Source: an uncultured Anaerolineae bacterium
GTDB lineage: Bacteria > Chloroflexota > Anaerolineae > Anaerolineales > Villigracilaceae
Assembly: GCA_903908605.1 (NCBI GenBank)
Contig: CAIVSQ010000321.1
Coordinates: 1 to 47,196, forward strand
Length of the DNA stretch: 47,196 nt
Direction: 5' to 3'
Shown: positions 16,642-26,251 of the stretch, piece after piece
Layout of the letters: each line of letters begins with the position of its first letter
Numbering within the stretch: the stretch's first letter is position 1
The notes under the pieces: generated by a model
Seen by the model: only the letters and a program-made list of their open reading frames with translations
Database searches by the model: none
What the model was told of the DNA's origin: nothing
Translations under genes and position numbers: made by a program

Positions 16642-17626
16642 AAGAAACCAGATGACAGGCCACAAAGTGACCCGGTTTTACCTCTCGGAAAGCCGGCTGT
16701 TCCACGTCGCAAATACCCAATTTTACAATTGGGCAGCGGGTTCTAAAGCGACAACCCGAGGGTGGGTCAACGGGTGAAGGAACATCCCCTTCCAAGATAA
16801 CACGCTGACGGGTTTCTTCAGCGATCGGGTCGGGAATGGGAACAGCCGAGAGCAAAGCTTGGGAATAGGGATGGAGCGGATCGCGATACAAGGTGGCCCG
16901 GTCTGCCAGCTCAACGATAATACCCAGATACATCACTGCAACACGATCGCTGATGTGCTTGACCATTGAGAGATCATGGGCAATAAACAGGTAGGTCAAT
17001 TCAAACTGCTGCTGGAGCTCCTCGAGCAGGTTGACAACCTGGGCCTGGATGGAGACATCCAGAGCCGAAATGGGCTCATCACAAACGATGAAGGAAGGCT
17101 GCAAGGCCAGGGCACGGGCAATACCTACGCGTTGACGCTGCCCACCGGAAAATTCGTGCGGATAACGGGCTGCAAAATCGGGGTTGAGATTAACCTTTTC
17201 GAGCAAATCTGCAACGCGCTGTTCAATCTCTTTGGGCTGGGCCAGGTTGTGCACCATCAAAGGCTCGCCAACAATATCGCCGATGGTCATACGCGGATTG
17301 AGGCTGGCATAAGGATCCTGGAAGATCATCTGCATTTTTCGCCGCGACAGGCGCAGCTCCTCGGCCTTCATCTTTACCAGGTCGACACCCTCAAAACGAA
17401 CGCTGCCTGCGGTAGGTTTATACAACTGCAGGATTGTACGGCCGGCGGTGGATTTTCCGCAACCAGATTCGCCCACCAGGCCAAGCGTCTCACCCTTATG
17501 GACTTCAAAACTGATGTTATCCACCGCGTGAACCGCGCCAACCTGGCGTTGAAAGACACCACGATAAATTGGGAAGTGCTTGACAAGCCCCTCAACAGAA
17601 AGCAATACCTCTTTGTTCGTATCCAT
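16640..17626 (-). CDS. oppF: Peptide ABC transporter ATP-binding protein (OppF/DppF-type), operon 2
   Basis: 328 aa from the ATG at 17626, which overlaps the stop of the upstream ATPase gene by one base (TAATG) and has GGGAG 9 bases before it. Motifs: [21 protein letters not shown] (the OppF-type opening), Walker [11 protein letters not shown]-loop [13 protein letters not shown], signature [15 protein letters not shown], Walker [17 protein letters not shown], switch IAHDLS. The C-terminal oligopeptide zone contains [16 protein letters not shown]. It forms the heterodimeric ATPase with the OppD-type protein encoded just upstream. Length is normal for the family. Confidence 0.95.
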   Translation of the reverse strand: MDTNKEVLLSVEGLVKHFPIYRGVFQRQVGAVHAVDNISFEVHKGETLGLVGESGCGKSTAGRTILQLYKPTAGSVRFEGVDLVKMKAEELRLSRRKMQMIFQDPYASLNPRMTIGDIVGEPLMVHNLAQPKEIEQRVADLLEKVNLNPDFAARYPHEFSGGQRQRVGIARALALQPSFIVCDEPISALDVSIQAQVVNLLEELQQQFELTYLFIAHDLSMVKHISDRVAVMYLGIIVELADRATLYRDPLHPYSQALLSAVPIPDPIAEETRQRVILEGDVPSPVDPPSGCRFRTRCPIVKLGICDVEQPAFREVKPGHFVACHLVS

Positions 17627-18615
17627 TATCGGGCACTCCCGGTTTTCGTATCCACAAAACAAGCCACGCGATGATCGGGCCCAATAGCTTCCAGAACCGG
17701 ATTTTCATTCCAACAGCGCTCCAAAGCCCACCTGCAACGGGGGGCAAAGGGACAGGATTGGGGTTTACTGTATAAAACCGGGGGTTTACCCTCAATGGAA
17801 ATCAAAGGCTTACGTTCAGTTTCGTCGAGACGAGGCAGGCTTCCTAATAACCCGAGGGTGTAGGGATGCGAGGGATTGGCATATAAATCCTTGACAACCG
17901 ATTCCTCGATAATGTAGCCCCCATACATCACAAGTACACGCTTGGCAAGACCAGCAACAATTCCAAGATCATGGGTGATCCAAATAATGGCCATGCCGAG
18001 TTCATCACGCAGGCGTTTAACCAGTTCAATAATCTGAGCCTGGATGGTGACATCCAGCGCAGTCGTGGGTTCATCCGCGATCAAGATTTGCGGGTTGCAG
18101 GCCAGGGCCATGGCAATCATCACACGCTGACGCATACCGCCAGAAAACTGGTGAGGATAATCCTTTAGGCGATCCTTGGCATTTGGAATACCCACCATGC
18201 TCAACAAATCTGCAGCGCGAACACGAGCCTGTTCAATGTTCATTCCCATGTGCAAGATCAGACCTTCGGTAACCTGGCGCTCAACTGTCAACACCGGGTT
18301 TAGCGAAGTCATTGGATCCTGGAAAATCATGGCGATCTGAGCCCCACGCACGTGACGAATCTCTTCATCCGACATGGCTAACAAATCATGACCCTGGTAA
18401 AACGCTTTTCCAGCGACCACTTTGCCAGGAGGAGAAGGTATAAGGCGTAGAACAGAGAGCATGGTGACACTCTTGCCACAGCCTGATTCACCGACCACCC
18501 CGAGCGTTTCGCCTTCTTTCAGGGTAAAGGAAACGCCATTTACTGCATGAACAACCCCTTCGGGAGTACGGAACTGGGTTTCCAGCCCCTGGATATCGAG
18601 CAGCGATTCGGGCAT
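17626..18615 (-). CDS. oppD: Peptide ABC transporter ATP-binding protein (OppD/DppD-type), operon 2
   Basis: 329 aa, first gene of operon 2. The ATG at 18615 has AAAGGA 9 bases upstream. Motifs: [20 protein letters not shown], Walker [11 protein letters not shown]-loop [16 protein letters not shown], signature [15 protein letters not shown], Walker [17 protein letters not shown], switch ITHDLGIV. The C-terminal region has [16 protein letters not shown], the cysteine-bearing OppD tail. This is the usual first ATPase of oligopeptide importers. In this operon the ATPases precede the binding protein and permeases, the reverse of operon 1. Confidence 0.95.
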   Translation of the reverse strand: MPESLLDIQGLETQFRTPEGVVHAVNGVSFTLKEGETLGVVGESGCGKSVTMLSVLRLIPSPPGKVVAGKAFYQGHDLLAMSDEEIRHVRGAQIAMIFQDPMTSLNPVLTVERQVTEGLILHMGMNIEQARVRAADLLSMVGIPNAKDRLKDYPHQFSGGMRQRVMIAMALACNPQILIADEPTTALDVTIQAQIIELVKRLRDELGMAIIWITHDLGIVAGLAKRVLVMYGGYIIEESVVKDLYANPSHPYTLGLLGSLPRLDETERKPLISIEGKPPVLYSKPQSCPFAPRCRWALERCWNENPVLEAIGPDHRVACFVDTKTGSAR

Positions 18616-18698
18616 CCGCGTAAATCCTTTGCATATTTTTTATTTTTTGTAATCTATTAATCGAAAACAATTCAACCAAAATGCGACACGGCATTAAG

Positions 18699-18726
18699 AT
18701 TATACTCTAATTCAAGGTCGAGTCAA
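18699..18726 (-). promoter_or_regulatory. Sigma70-type promoter of operon 2
   Basis: On the minus strand, TTGACT (18726-18721) and TATAAT (18704-18699) are separated by 16 bases, about 85 bases upstream of the oppD ATG. The -10 box is perfect. Confidence 0.78.
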
Positions 18727-18837
18727 TTAGGATAGGGTCGGGTTGGAATGGCTACAAAGCGAAAATATGTAATTTTAAATCAACGAAAAATACAATAGAG
18801 GCGGAAACAGACAGAATTCCAGCCGTTTGCTGTCGCG

Positions 18838-18866
18838 TTGACATGCCCCTACCCAAAAGGTACAAT
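18838..18866 (+). promoter_or_regulatory. Sigma70-type promoter of mscL
   Basis: TTGACA (18838-18843) and TACAAT (18861-18866) are separated by exactly 17 bases. The predicted start near 18873 leaves a leader of about 23 bases containing the AGGAG site of mscL. It is divergent to the operon 2 promoter. Confidence 0.8.
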
Positions 18867-18895
18867 GCTGTTCATAAATCACTAGGAGAGAAATC

Positions 18896-19333
18896 GTGCT
18901 GAAAGAATTCAAAGAGTTTGCCCTGCGTGGTAATGTGATGGATCTGGCAGTTGGTGTAATTATCGGTGGTGCATTTGGTAAAATTGTAACGTCCTTTGTC
19001 AACGACATCCTGATGCCTCCGTTCGGTCTGCTGCTGGGGCAGGTCAACTTTGTAAACCTCTACCTGGTGATCAGGGGCCAGGTTCCTGCGGGAACCCCCT
19101 TGAGCGAAGCACAGGCGATGGCAGGTGTGGTGACATGGAATTATGGTTCCTTCATCAATTCGGTGGTGGATTTCACCCTGATTACATTTGCAATCTTCCT
19201 TGTGATCCGTGCCGTGAACCGCATGCGCAAGATCGTCCCAATCGTTGAACCAACCACCAAGACCTGCCCGCAATGCGCAACTGAAATCCCGGTCAAGGCA
19301 AAGCGCTGCCCGCACTGCACATCACAAGTATAG
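18896..19333 (+). CDS. mscL: Large-conductance mechanosensitive channel with C-terminal zinc ribbon
   Basis: 145 aa with a GTG start; AGGAG lies 8 bases upstream. The opening MLKEFKEFALRGNVMDLAVGVIIGGAFGKIVTSFVNDI is the conserved MscL amphipathic helix and pore-lining TM1. TM2 is residues about 85-107. The channel opens under membrane tension and releases solutes on hypo-osmotic shock. The C-terminus has four cysteines as CPQC..CPHC (Cys124, 127, 138, 141), a zinc-ribbon-like module on the cytoplasmic end; similar tails occur in MscL of several Gram-positive-type lineages. The gene has its own promoter and no operon partner. Confidence 0.96.
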   Translation: MLKEFKEFALRGNVMDLAVGVIIGGAFGKIVTSFVNDILMPPFGLLLGQVNFVNLYLVIRGQVPAGTPLSEAQAMAGVVTWNYGSFINSVVDFTLITFAIFLVIRAVNRMRKIVPIVEPTTKTCPQCATEIPVKAKRCPHCTSQV

Positions 19334-19475
19334 AAAGCGAAGGCTGTTTTATAAAAAGCCGGTGCGGTCCCGATTTCAACCAGGCAAGTTCAACAGGGAA
19401 CAGGCTGCTTTTGGTCTACACATTCCTGCTGGTAACACTCACTCCAATCAAAGCAAACAGGCTCAAAAACATTCT

Positions 19476-21653
19476 ATGGATTTCTTAGACAAACTTAATC
19501 CGGCGCAAAAGAGCGCTGTTAATGCCGGTGAAGGACCGGTGCTGGTGCTGGCTGGTCCGGGCTCGGGGAAAACCCGGGTACTGACCCAACGCATCGCTTA
19601 CCTGATCGGTTACGAGGGCGTGCGCCCTTACCAGATGCTGGCGGTGACATTCACCAACAAAGCCGCCCGCGAAATGGAACAGCGCGTGCAAAACCTGCTG
19701 GGCGAGGAAATGACGCGCGGCTTGCTGCTCGGCACCTTCCACTCCATTTGCGCACGAATCCTCAGACGCGAATCGGAAAAACTACCGGTCAACGGTGATT
19801 TTGTCATCTTTGACGCCGATGATCAGCAAAGCGTGGTGAAAAGCGCCATTCGCGAACTAAACCTTGACGAAAAGAACTACCGACCGGTGGCAGTACACGC
19901 GGCGATTTCGCGCGCCAAGAATGAGCTGCAAGGACCGGAAGATTTCCCGGTAGTGACCTACCGCGACGAAGCCATCAAGCGCATTTATAAACGTTACCAG
20001 GAACTGCTGCAGGCTTCAAATGGGATGGATTTTGACGACCTGCTCTTGCTGACCACCAATCTGCTGGCAGACAACCTGGATGTGCGTGAGAAATACGCCC
20101 AGCGCTTCAGACACGTGCTGGTGGATGAATTCCAGGACACCAACATCGCACAATACAACCTGATCAGCTACCTTTCTTCCTATCATCACAACGTCTTCTG
20201 CGTGGGTGACCCGGACCAATCCGTCTATCGCTGGCGCGGTGCCGATTATCGCAACGTGCTGCGCTTCGAAGAAGATCACCCCGGCTGCCAGACGATCCTG
20301 CTGGAACAAAACTACCGTTCGAAACAGAACATCCTGGATGCCGCCATGGCGGTGATCGATCGCAATCCACGCCGCAAACGTAAAAAACTCTTTACCGACC
20401 GGGGTGCTGGCGAAAAAATTGTGTTTTTTGAGGCGAACGATGATTACGGCGAAGCCAGCTTCGTGGTCGACACCATCGCCCAGTTGGTGGCCACGCGACA
20501 GTTTGAACCAGGTGATTGCGCGGTCATGTACCGGACAAACGCCATGTCGCGCCTGATCGAAGAAGCTTTTCTGCAAGCGCGCCTGCCCTACCGCCTGGTG
20601 GGGGCTCAACGCTTCTATGGACGCCGCGAAGTGAAGGATATGATTTCTTTCTTGCGGCTGGTGCAAAACCGGGCAGATGATATTTCCCTGGGACGCGTGA
20701 TCAACGTTCCACCGCGCGGCATCGGGGAAAAAACCATACAATCGCTGCACATTGCGGCGCATAACGCCAATATTACACCTGGCGATGTGCTGCTGGACCT
20801 GGCACGCGGCTCGGACTCACCTTTCTTCAGCCAGTTCCCCGCACGGGCAGCCCTTTCGCTGGCGGAGTTTGGTGGGATGCTCTCGGCCTGGCAATCGATG
20901 GCCGCGACTGCGACCGTTTCGGAAATATTTGAACAGGTGGCCAATGATATTCGCTACAAGGATCACCTGGAAGACGGCACGGATGAAGGCAAGGAACGCT
21001 GGGAAAACGTGCAAGAACTTCACCGGTTGGCGGATGAGTATGAAAAGCGCACCCTGGCCGAGTTCCTCGAAAACATAGCCCTTGTTTCAGATCAGGATAC
21101 GATCAAAGATGGCAATGTGCCCACCCTGCTCACACTGCACGCCGCCAAGGGTTTGGAGTTTGGCGTGGTATTCATCGTCGGGCTGGATGACGGCATCCTG
21201 CCGCACAGCCGCTCACTGGACGAACCCGAAGAGATGGAGGAAGAGCGCCGGCTGTTTTATGTGGGGATTACGCGCGCCAAGGATAAGCTGTATGTGCTGC
21301 GCGCCCAGCGACGTGGTGGACGTGGTTACGCCGAGGACACGATTGAATCGCGCTTCCTGGCTGACATCCCGGCCGAGTTGATCAGCGGGCAAAACAGGGC
21401 CGGCAAGCGCGGACAGACAAACGCCTATGGCAGCAATAAATCGAACTGGGTACTGCCTTCACCCAGGCAGCCTGCCGCCATTATTCAACCAACCTACCGC
21501 GCGGGGATGCGCGTAAAACACTCGGTCTGGGGAGACGGCATCATTGTTGACAGTCGCATTCAGGACAATGATGAAATCCTGGACGTGGTATTTACCAGCG
21601 TAGGCCTGAAAAAACTGGCAGCCAGCCTGGCAAAACTGACCATCATCAAATAA
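19476..21653 (+). CDS. pcrA: ATP-dependent DNA helicase PcrA/UvrD (superfamily 1)
   Basis: 725 aa from the ATG at 19476. The frame stays open 231 bases further upstream, but that part reads into the mscL end in another frame and looks non-coding. Motifs: Q-motif and Walker A LNPAQKSAV..LVLAGPGSGKTRVLTQR (res 26-33), Ia TFTNKAAREM, II VDEFQDTN, III GDPDQSVYRWRGAD, IV EQNYRS, V LTLHAAKGLEF, VI EERRLFYVGITRAKDKLYVL. The last about 50 residues (YRAGMRVKHSVWGDGIIVDS) are the Tudor-like domain typical of PcrA. It is a 3'-5' helicase in nucleotide-excision repair and removal of RNA polymerase or recombinase from DNA. The ribosome site is weak. Confidence 0.96.
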   Translation: MDFLDKLNPAQKSAVNAGEGPVLVLAGPGSGKTRVLTQRIAYLIGYEGVRPYQMLAVTFTNKAAREMEQRVQNLLGEEMTRGLLLGTFHSICARILRRESEKLPVNGDFVIFDADDQQSVVKSAIRELNLDEKNYRPVAVHAAISRAKNELQGPEDFPVVTYRDEAIKRIYKRYQELLQASNGMDFDDLLLLTTNLLADNLDVREKYAQRFRHVLVDEFQDTNIAQYNLISYLSSYHHNVFCVGDPDQSVYRWRGADYRNVLRFEEDHPGCQTILLEQNYRSKQNILDAAMAVIDRNPRRKRKKLFTDRGAGEKIVFFEANDDYGEASFVVDTIAQLVATRQFEPGDCAVMYRTNAMSRLIEEAFLQARLPYRLVGAQRFYGRREVKDMISFLRLVQNRADDISLGRVINVPPRGIGEKTIQSLHIAAHNANITPGDVLLDLARGSDSPFFSQFPARAALSLAEFGGMLSAWQSMAATATVSEIFEQVANDIRYKDHLEDGTDEGKERWENVQELHRLADEYEKRTLAEFLENIALVSDQDTIKDGNVPTLLTLHAAKGLEFGVVFIVGLDDGILPHSRSLDEPEEMEEERRLFYVGITRAKDKLYVLRAQRRGGRGYAEDTIESRFLADIPAELISGQNRAGKRGQTNAYGSNKSNWVLPSPRQPAAIIQPTYRAGMRVKHSVWGDGIIVDSRIQDNDEILDVVFTSVGLKKLAASLAKLTIIK

Positions 21654-21692
21654 TCACCTGACCACTGGCAGGTAAAGCAGACGGAGATGCGC

Positions 21693-23408
21693 ATGAAAAA
21701 CAAATTTCCAAAAGACACCGAAGCGCTGCTTAAATGGACGTGGAAAGAAGTACAACCGTTTTACCAGGAGCTGCGCGAACGCGATTTAAACGAGGGCAGC
21801 GTGGATGCCTGGCTAAAAGACTGGTCAGACCTGGCCTCGCACCTGGACGAGCTTTACACGCGCTTGTTTATCGCCACCACCCAGTACACGGCTGATGCGG
21901 AAATCGAGCGGCGCTTCAATGATTTCATCGAAAGCATCCAACCGAATGCCAAGGCAGCCGAACAAGAGCTGAAAAAAAAGCTGCTCGGTAGCGCCTTACA
22001 ACCACGGGATTTCGAACTGCCCCTGCGAAAAATGCGCACCGAGGCCGGTCTTTTCCGGGCTGAAAACCTGCCTCTGATCACCGAAGAACAAAAGCTGGCG
22101 GGCGAATACAACAAAATTATCGGCTCAATCACCTATCGCTGGAACGGTGAGGAACGAACAACCCCCGAGATGATGCCGCTGCTACAGGAAAAAGAGCGCG
22201 AGACCCGCGAAAAAGCCTGGAAGCTGATTGTGGCAGGCAGGTTGGCAAAACGCGAAGAACTGCTGGAACTGTGGGAAAAACTAATGAAGGTGCGCCTGCA
22301 GATGGCGGATCAGCACGGCAGCGCGGATTACCGTGCTTATATCTGGGAACAGAAGTTCCGCTTTGATTACAGCCCACAGGACTGCAAAGACTTTCACCGC
22401 GCGATCGAAGAAGTGGTTGTACCGGTGGCAAAACGGGTGCTCGAACGCCATAAAAGCAGGTTGGGGCTGGATCATATGCGCCCCTGGGATACCAGCGTGG
22501 ATCCTTTTGGTGATAATCCGCTCAGGCCATTTACCAATAGCAGCGAGCTGCAGGAAAAAACAAAAAACATCCTCGAGCGAGTGGATCCTGAATTTAGTGC
22601 CTATTTCGCAAGCATGATTCAACATGGGCTTCTGGACCTGGAAGCACGCAAGAACAAAGCCCCGGGAGCCTATTCCCTGGGGTATGCGGCGGTACGCCAG
22701 CCATTCATCTTTATGAGTTCGGCCGGCACCCACGAGGATGCGCTGACCCTGCTGCATGAATGCGGTCACGCCGTGCATGAATTTGAGCGCGCAAAAATTG
22801 AATATTTTCAACACCGTTCAGAAAATTACCTGCCGGCCGAGTTTGCAGAAGTGGCCTCAATGGGCATGGAACTGTTGGCTGCGCCTTTCCTGACCTGCGA
22901 CCAGGGAGGGTTTTATACCGAAGAAGAAGCTGCGCGGGCACGTATTCAACAACTCGAAGACATTATCAGCTTTTGGCCATACATGGCACTGGTGGATGCC
23001 TTTCAACACTGGGTATTTGAGAACCCTACACAGAGTATCGATGGTACGCTGTGCGAAGGAAAATGGGTAGAGTTATGGGGACGGTTCATGCCAGGCGTGG
23101 ATTATGATGGGTTGGAAGACGGAAAGAAAACCATCTGGCTACGGCAAGCGCATATCTTCACGACACCTTTTTATTACATTGAATACGGCATGGCTCAGTT
23201 AGGCGCGGCGCAAGTGTGGGCCAACTCCATCAAGGATTACAGGGCTGCCGTGCAAGCCTACAAAAAATCGTTAGCATTGGGTTCCAGGGTGGGGCTACCC
23301 ATGTTGTTTGAGACTGCCGGGGCAAAATTTGCATTTGATCCGGCGACCTTAAAATATTCGGTCGACTTGATGGAAAAAACCATCGCTGAACTGGAAGCCC
23401 GGTTGTAG
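21693..23408 (+). CDS. pepF: M3 family oligoendopeptidase F
   Basis: 571 aa from the ATG at 21693, with GGAG 6 bases upstream; an ATG two codons earlier abuts the GGAG. It is a zinc metallopeptidase with the HExxH motif LLHECGHAVHEFE (His355, Glu356, His359) and a third ligand glutamate in EFAEVASMGMELL about 25 residues later. The substrate-side segment GAYSLGYAAVRQPFIFMSSAGTHEDALTLLHE is typical of the M3B oligoendopeptidases, as is the helical N-terminal domain. It is cytoplasmic and cleaves peptides of roughly 7-20 residues, which fits the imported-peptide theme of the neighbouring transporters. It follows pcrA by about 40 bases and may be cotranscribed. Confidence 0.94.
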   Translation: MKNKFPKDTEALLKWTWKEVQPFYQELRERDLNEGSVDAWLKDWSDLASHLDELYTRLFIATTQYTADAEIERRFNDFIESIQPNAKAAEQELKKKLLGSALQPRDFELPLRKMRTEAGLFRAENLPLITEEQKLAGEYNKIIGSITYRWNGEERTTPEMMPLLQEKERETREKAWKLIVAGRLAKREELLELWEKLMKVRLQMADQHGSADYRAYIWEQKFRFDYSPQDCKDFHRAIEEVVVPVAKRVLERHKSRLGLDHMRPWDTSVDPFGDNPLRPFTNSSELQEKTKNILERVDPEFSAYFASMIQHGLLDLEARKNKAPGAYSLGYAAVRQPFIFMSSAGTHEDALTLLHECGHAVHEFERAKIEYFQHRSENYLPAEFAEVASMGMELLAAPFLTCDQGGFYTEEEAARARIQQLEDIISFWPYMALVDAFQHWVFENPTQSIDGTLCEGKWVELWGRFMPGVDYDGLEDGKKTIWLRQAHIFTTPFYYIEYGMAQLGAAQVWANSIKDYRAAVQAYKKSLALGSRVGLPMLFETAGAKFAFDPATLKYSVDLMEKTIAELEARL

Positions 23409-23439
23409 CACTGCGGGCCAATAAGCACAGGAGGCAGCC

Positions 23440-24423
23440 ATGCAATACACAAATCTCGGAAAGACCGGCATGAAGGTATCTCGTTTATGCCTGGGAATGA
23501 TGACTTATGGTTCGACCAGTTGGAGGCAGTGGGTACTTAGTGAGGAACAGGCCCGGCCCTTTGTGCAGCGCGCACTCGAGGCGGGAATCAATTTTTTTGA
23601 CACAGCCGATGTGTATTCGTTGGGCGAGAGTGAAGTCATTACCGGCAACCTGCTCAAGAGCCTGGCTGTAAAGCGAGAGAATGTCGTCATCGCGACCAAG
23701 GTTTGCAGCCAAATGAGCGAGGAGGTCAACGACCGGGGGCTTTCGCGCAAACACATCCTCGATTCAATCGACAAATCCCTGCGACGCCTGCAGGTGGATT
23801 ATGTCGACCTGTATCAAATTCACCGCTGGGATTACAACACGCCCATCGAGGAAACCATGCAGGCCCTGCATGATGTGGTCCGCATGGGCAAGGCGCGTTA
23901 CATCGGAGCTTCCTCCATGTTCGCCTGGCAATTTGCCAAGGCCCAGTACAGCGCCGATTTGCATGGGCTGACTCGTTTCGTCTCGATGCAAAATCACTAT
24001 AACCTGGTATACCGCGAAGAAGAGCGTGAGATGATCCCATTTTGCATCGACCAGGGTGTTGGCTTAATCCCATGGAGCCCGATGGCACGTGGCTTTTTTG
24101 CAGGCAACCGCAAACCGGGCGGCGGCGGAGAGACCATTCGCGCGCAAAGCGATCCGTTTGCCAACCAGTTGTATTTCCGCCAAGAGGATTTCATCCTGGC
24201 CGAAAGGGTGCAGGATATTGCCAGGGCTCACAATGCCAGTGGTTCGCAAATTGCCCTGGCCTGGATGTTGCAAAAAGCGCACATCAGCTCACCGATCATC
24301 GGAGCCAGCAAGATGGAGCATTTAAACCAAGCCATCGCCGCGCTGGAAATCCAACTCAGCCAGGACGAAGTCAAGCGGTTGGAAGAACTGTACCAGCCAC
24401 ACACCATCCTGGGACATTCCTGA
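23440..24423 (+). CDS. Aldo/keto reductase
   Basis: 327 aa; AGGAGG lies just upstream of the ATG. It opens MQYTNLGKTGMKVSRLCLGMMTYG. The catalytic tetrad is visible: Asp54 and Tyr59 (FFDTADVYSLGESE), Lys87 (VVIATKV) and His128 (DLYQIHRWD). NADPH-binding residues follow in the C-terminal half (IIGASKMEHLNQAIAALE). Length and motifs fit the YajO-like branch of bacterial AKRs, which reduce small aldehydes or ketones with NADPH; the natural substrate cannot be read from sequence. It sits 31 bases after pepF and 14 bases before the chromate-transporter gene, so the three may share a transcript. Confidence 0.94.
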   Translation: MQYTNLGKTGMKVSRLCLGMMTYGSTSWRQWVLSEEQARPFVQRALEAGINFFDTADVYSLGESEVITGNLLKSLAVKRENVVIATKVCSQMSEEVNDRGLSRKHILDSIDKSLRRLQVDYVDLYQIHRWDYNTPIEETMQALHDVVRMGKARYIGASSMFAWQFAKAQYSADLHGLTRFVSMQNHYNLVYREEEREMIPFCIDQGVGLIPWSPMARGFFAGNRKPGGGGETIRAQSDPFANQLYFRQEDFILAERVQDIARAHNASGSQIALAWMLQKAHISSPIIGASKMEHLNQAIAALEIQLSQDEVKRLEELYQPHTILGHS

Positions 24424-24437
24424 TCATTAAGGCAGGC

Positions 24438-25037
24438 ATGATGAACTGGAAACTTTTGTGGGATATTTTCTTGCTATTTACCCGCGTAGCCATGTTTTCA
24501 TGGGGCGGAGGGCCAGCCTCCCTGGCAATGATGCAACGCGAAACCACTCATGCCATGTGGATGCCGCCAGGCACAAGCGCAGCGCAACCCTGGGTAAATG
24601 CTGCCGAGTTCGCTGACGCGGTGGCAGTCGGTAACGCGCTGCCGGGCCCAATTGCGCCGCAGGTTTCGGCTTATGTGGGCTACAAATTGGCCGGTACTCC
24701 GGGGGCTATCGCCGCTGCAGCTGGGACAGTCATTCCGACCACGATATTAATGTTAATCATGGTGGCGTTTTTCTTTGGTGTTAAGGACAGCCCAACCGTG
24801 CAGGCCATGCTCAAAGCGGTCAGGCCGCTGGTGGTGGGGCTATTGCTGTGGACCGCCTACGATATGTTCACCACCGTATTTGCCATTAAAAAACTTGGGC
24901 TGAGTACAAGCCTGGCAACCAGCTGGGACAAGTTGTTGATCGTAGCGGCGTCTTTTGCACTACTGACCTTCACCAGTATCAACCCGGTTGTGCTGGTCAT
25001 TGGGGCTGCCATACTGGGGCTGATCGCCTATCGCTAA
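24438..25037 (+). CDS. Chromate transporter (CHR family), single-domain form
   Basis: 199 aa with two adjacent ATG codons (24438 and 24441) after GGCAGG. It carries the half-CHR signature: FTRVAMFSWGGGPASLAMMQRE near the start and FADAVAVGNALPGPIAPQVSAYVGYKLAG around residue 60, followed by four hydrophobic segments. CHR proteins export chromate or related oxyanions. Most are two-domain proteins or pairs of short genes with opposite topology; only one half is seen here, with no partner next to it. The second domain may be elsewhere in the genome, or the protein may work as a homodimer. A long open extension upstream to 24042 overlaps the reductase gene in another frame and is rejected. Confidence 0.88.
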   Translation: MMNWKLLWDIFLLFTRVAMFSWGGGPASLAMMQRETTHAMWMPPGTSAAQPWVNAAEFADAVAVGNALPGPIAPQVSAYVGYKLAGTPGAIAAAAGTVIPTTILMLIMVAFFFGVKDSPTVQAMLKAVRPLVVGLLLWTAYDMFTTVFAIKKLGLSTSLATSWDKLLIVAASFALLTFTSINPVVLVIGAAILGLIAYR

Positions 25038-25234
25038 CACTTCCGCAGGTTGTGTTGCCTGCCCACAATTTGAATCTCGAAGTCACCCAAACCACACGAT
25101 GCCACTCTGTTTGAAGTGTAATTTAAGATTACAATTAAACCTGCGCTGCAAAACATAACCATCCTTTTTTGCTGCGCAGCTACGCAAACAACCTGGCATT
25201 TTTTCGGAATCATCTGTATTGCAGGAGGAATACC

Positions 25235-26248
25235 TTGACTGAGACTCTCAAGATTGTCATCCCGATGGCAGGATGGGGCACGCGCATGCGCCCGCATACC
25301 TGGAGCAAACCGAAGCCGCTGATCGGCGTAGCCGGCAAGCCATCCTTCGATCACCTGATGGATATGTTCAAAACCCTGCCCGAACCGGATAACACCGAGT
25401 ACGTCTTCATCATCGGGCCATTCTTGGGAGAACAAATCCCGGTATATGTAAAAAAACATTACCCACACGTCAATGCGCATTACGTGGTTCAGGAAGAAAT
25501 GAAAGGCCAGAGTCACACCATCTGGCTGGCGAGACACTTGCTTAGTGGACCGACAATCGTAGTATTCTCGGATACACTGCTCGAAACCAGTTTCTCTTTC
25601 CTGGCAGATGAACAAAGCGATGGGGTGGCCTGGGTAAAGCAGGTCCCTGATCCACGCCGCTTTGGGGTGGCGGAATTGAACACAGAAGGCGGCATCAAGC
25701 GGCTGATCGAAAAGCCGCAAAGTATGGAAAACAACCTGGCGGTAGTCGGATGTTACTACTTCAAGCAGGGCGAAAACCTGGTGGCGGCAGTTGATGAACA
25801 AATTAAGCGTGGAATCCAGCTGAAGGGCGAGTATTTTCTGGCAGATGCGATTAATATCATGTTGGAAAAAGGTGCCAAGATGCGCATCAACAGCGTGGAT
25901 ATCTGGCTGGACACCGGTACGATTGAAGCCACCCTGGATACCAACAAATACATGCTCGAACACGGCCGCGATAATTCTAAAGAAGCGGATAAGCGGAAGG
26001 GTGTGACCATTGTTCCCCCGGTTTTCATTCATCCGAGCGCCAAGGTAGATGGCTCGGTCATTGGCCCGCATGTTTCAATCAGCGCGGAGTGCGAAGTGAG
26101 TGGCTGCGTTATTCGTAACAGTATCCTGGATGACGGTGCGGCGGTCACAGATTCCGTTCTAGATGGATCTTTTATTGGCCGGCACGCTCGTGTTGAGGGT
26201 CAGCCAAAGACGATCAATATCGGTGACAATTCGAGCATTCAACTGTAA
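25235..26248 (+). CDS. Nucleotide-sugar pyrophosphorylase (sugar-1-phosphate nucleotidyltransferase)
   Basis: 337 aa with a TTG start that has AGGAGG 6 bases upstream; no ATG in the frame is as well placed. The nucleotidyltransferase fingerprint is IVIPMAGWGTRMRPHTWSKP followed by KPL (residues 7-28), with later motifs SDTLLE, EKP and GEYFLADAI. From about residue 255 the sequence shows hexapeptide-type repeats (VFIHPSAKVDGSVIGPHVSI, CEVSGCVIRNSILDDGA) of a left-handed beta helix. It probably makes dTDP-, UDP- or GDP-sugar from NTP and sugar-1-phosphate; the exact base and sugar are undecided. It may feed the polysaccharide genes at 38787-47196. A terminator follows directly. Confidence 0.9.
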   Translation: MTETLKIVIPMAGWGTRMRPHTWSKPKPLIGVAGKPSFDHLMDMFKTLPEPDNTEYVFIIGPFLGEQIPVYVKKHYPHVNAHYVVQEEMKGQSHTIWLARHLLSGPTIVVFSDTLLETSFSFLADEQSDGVAWVKQVPDPRRFGVAELNTEGGIKRLIEKPQSMENNLAVVGCYYFKQGENLVAAVDEQIKRGIQLKGEYFLADAINIMLEKGAKMRINSVDIWLDTGTIEATLDTNKYMLEHGRDNSKEADKRKGVTIVPPVFIHPSAKVDGSVIGPHVSISAECEVSGCVIRNSILDDGAAVTDSVLDGSFIGRHARVEGQPKTINIGDNSSIQL

Positions 26249-26251
26249 ATA

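Noticed and set aside
20016-20762. 248-codon minus-strand frame inside pcrA
   Set aside because: It is a shadow of a gene with all superfamily 1 helicase motifs; no independent start signal.
24042-24437. Long N-terminal extension of the chromate transporter into the aldo/keto reductase gene
   Set aside because: The extension is another frame of the reductase; the natural CHR start with paired ATG codons lies at 24438.
25034-26071. 345-codon minus-strand frame opposite the nucleotide-sugar pyrophosphorylase gene
   Set aside because: The plus-strand frame has AGGAGG, the nucleotidyltransferase fingerprint and a terminator; the minus frame has none of these.
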